Source: DATJBC01 sp035515515
GTDB taxonomy: Bacteria; Actinomycetota; Acidimicrobiia; Acidimicrobiales; UBA8190
DNA length: 12,043 nt
Assembly (NCBI GenBank): GCA_035515515.1
Contig: DATJBC010000331.1
Location: 1 to 12,043, forward strand
Reading direction: 5' to 3'
The position numbers and the translations under genes are program-made. This document shows, in pieces, positions 11,597 to 12,043 of this stretch (position 1 is its first letter; every line of letters starts with the position of its first letter). The notes beneath the pieces were generated by a model. That model searched no databases, was not told the DNA's origin, and saw only the letters and a program-made list of their open reading frames with translations.

Positions 11597-12043
11597 ATGA
11601 GGTACGTCGAAGTCGCCGGTGCCCGCATCTCGGCCATCGGGCTGGGCACCTGGCAATTCGGGTCCACCGAATGGGGATACGGGCCGGAGTACGCGGGACG
11701 CGAGGCGGCCGCCATCGTGGAGCGCGCCCTCGACCTCGGCATCACGCTGTTCGACACCGCCGAGCTCTACGGGTTCGGGCGCTCCGAGCGCATCCTGGGT
11801 GAGGCCCTCGGCGGCCTCCGCGACGAGGCCTTTGTGGCCACCAAGCTCTTCCCGCTGCTGCCCGTGGGGCCGGTGGTTGGCCAGCGGGCGCGGGCCAGCG
11901 CGCGGCGCCTCGGCACCGACCACCTCGACCTGTACCAGATCCACCAGTACAACCCGCTCGTGCCCCTCACGGCGACGATGCCCGCCTTCGCACCGTTGCT
12001 CGACGAGGGCGTGATCGGTCACGCCGGCGTGTCGAACTTCTCC
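11597..12043 (+). CDS. aldo/keto reductase, N-terminal part (cut by window end)
   Basis: The first 149 codons of an aldo/keto reductase (TIM barrel, NADPH-linked carbonyl reduction); the rest lies beyond the window. Opening strand RISAIGLGTWQFGS (10-23). The catalytic tetrad is complete: Asp53 and Tyr58 (FDTAELYG), Lys83 (VATKLFP) and His116 (LYQIHQYN). GVIGHAGVSNFS, the usual strand and loop before the active-site Ser/Asn, is reached at the window edge. GLGTWQFG and the spacing resemble the AKR branch that includes YajO and Kv-beta-like proteins. ATG 11597 has GGGAGG four bases upstream. It follows the HSD10-like gene by 30 bp on the same strand, so a two-gene operon is likely. Substrate unknown. 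Confidence 0.9.
   Translation, partial: MRYVEVAGARISAIGLGTWQFGSTEWGYGPEYAGREAAAIVERALDLGITLFDTAELYGFGRSERILGEALGGLRDEAFVATKLFPLLPVGPVVGQRARASARRLGTDHLDLYQIHQYNPLVPLTATMPAFAPLLDEGVIGHAGVSNFS

Overview
The window reads as ordinary chromosomal DNA of a high-GC actinobacterium. The evidence is a WhiB-family Fe-S regulator, a homodimeric AceE-type pyruvate dehydrogenase E1 close to the mycobacterial form, a predicted F420-type luciferase-like oxidoreductase, GC-rich third codon positions throughout, and several genes whose start codon sits 6-8 bases after a TANNNT box with no convincing Shine-Dalgarno (leaderless-type). A deep lineage such as Acidimicrobiia would fit, but that placement is an inference. 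I see no mobile element, CRISPR array, rRNA or tRNA.

Layout. Bases 1-114 hold the tail of an alpha/beta-hydrolase-like gene (+), facing a minus-strand cluster (1862 to 137) of an unrecognised 114-aa protein, an HhH-GPD-type DNA-repair protein and thiamine-phosphate synthase ThiE; the last two overlap by TTGA. A 162-bp divergent region leads to a WhiB-like regulator (2025-2399, +). Next come a possible 51-codon leaderless small ORF and a short-chain dehydrogenase (SDR), convergent with a SnoaL/NTF2-like protein (3533-3928, -). A divergent region then leads to the luciferase-like oxidoreductase (4100-4993, +).

Bases 5170-6890 (+) encode two secreted or surface proteins: one with an L/I-P-P-V/T-T pentapeptide stalk and an Ig-like end, the other with an apparent internal domain duplication. 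A strong hairpin separates them from the convergent aceE (9847 to 7022, -). The 337-bp region between aceE and rnhA holds a palindrome and promoter for aceE, a candidate 35-codon small ORF, the AT-richest patch I noticed in the window, and a likely extended -10 promoter for rnhA. RNase HI (rnhA, +) is followed by a hairpin, a 13-bp palindrome abutting a -10 box, an HSD10-like SDR, and a closely spaced aldo/keto reductase cut by the window end.

Most genes are housekeeping or general redox enzymes: thiamine diphosphate supply (ThiE) and its use (AceE), DNA and RNA-DNA hybrid maintenance (HhH-GPD, RNase HI), and acyl-CoA or carbonyl metabolism (SDRs, aldo/keto reductase, luciferase-like enzyme). 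The parts most worth a second look are the recurring leaderless promoter pattern with nearby dyads, the two secreted proteins, the Arg/Gly-rich insertion in AceE, and the two small ORFs. I do not see a convincing new multi-gene system.
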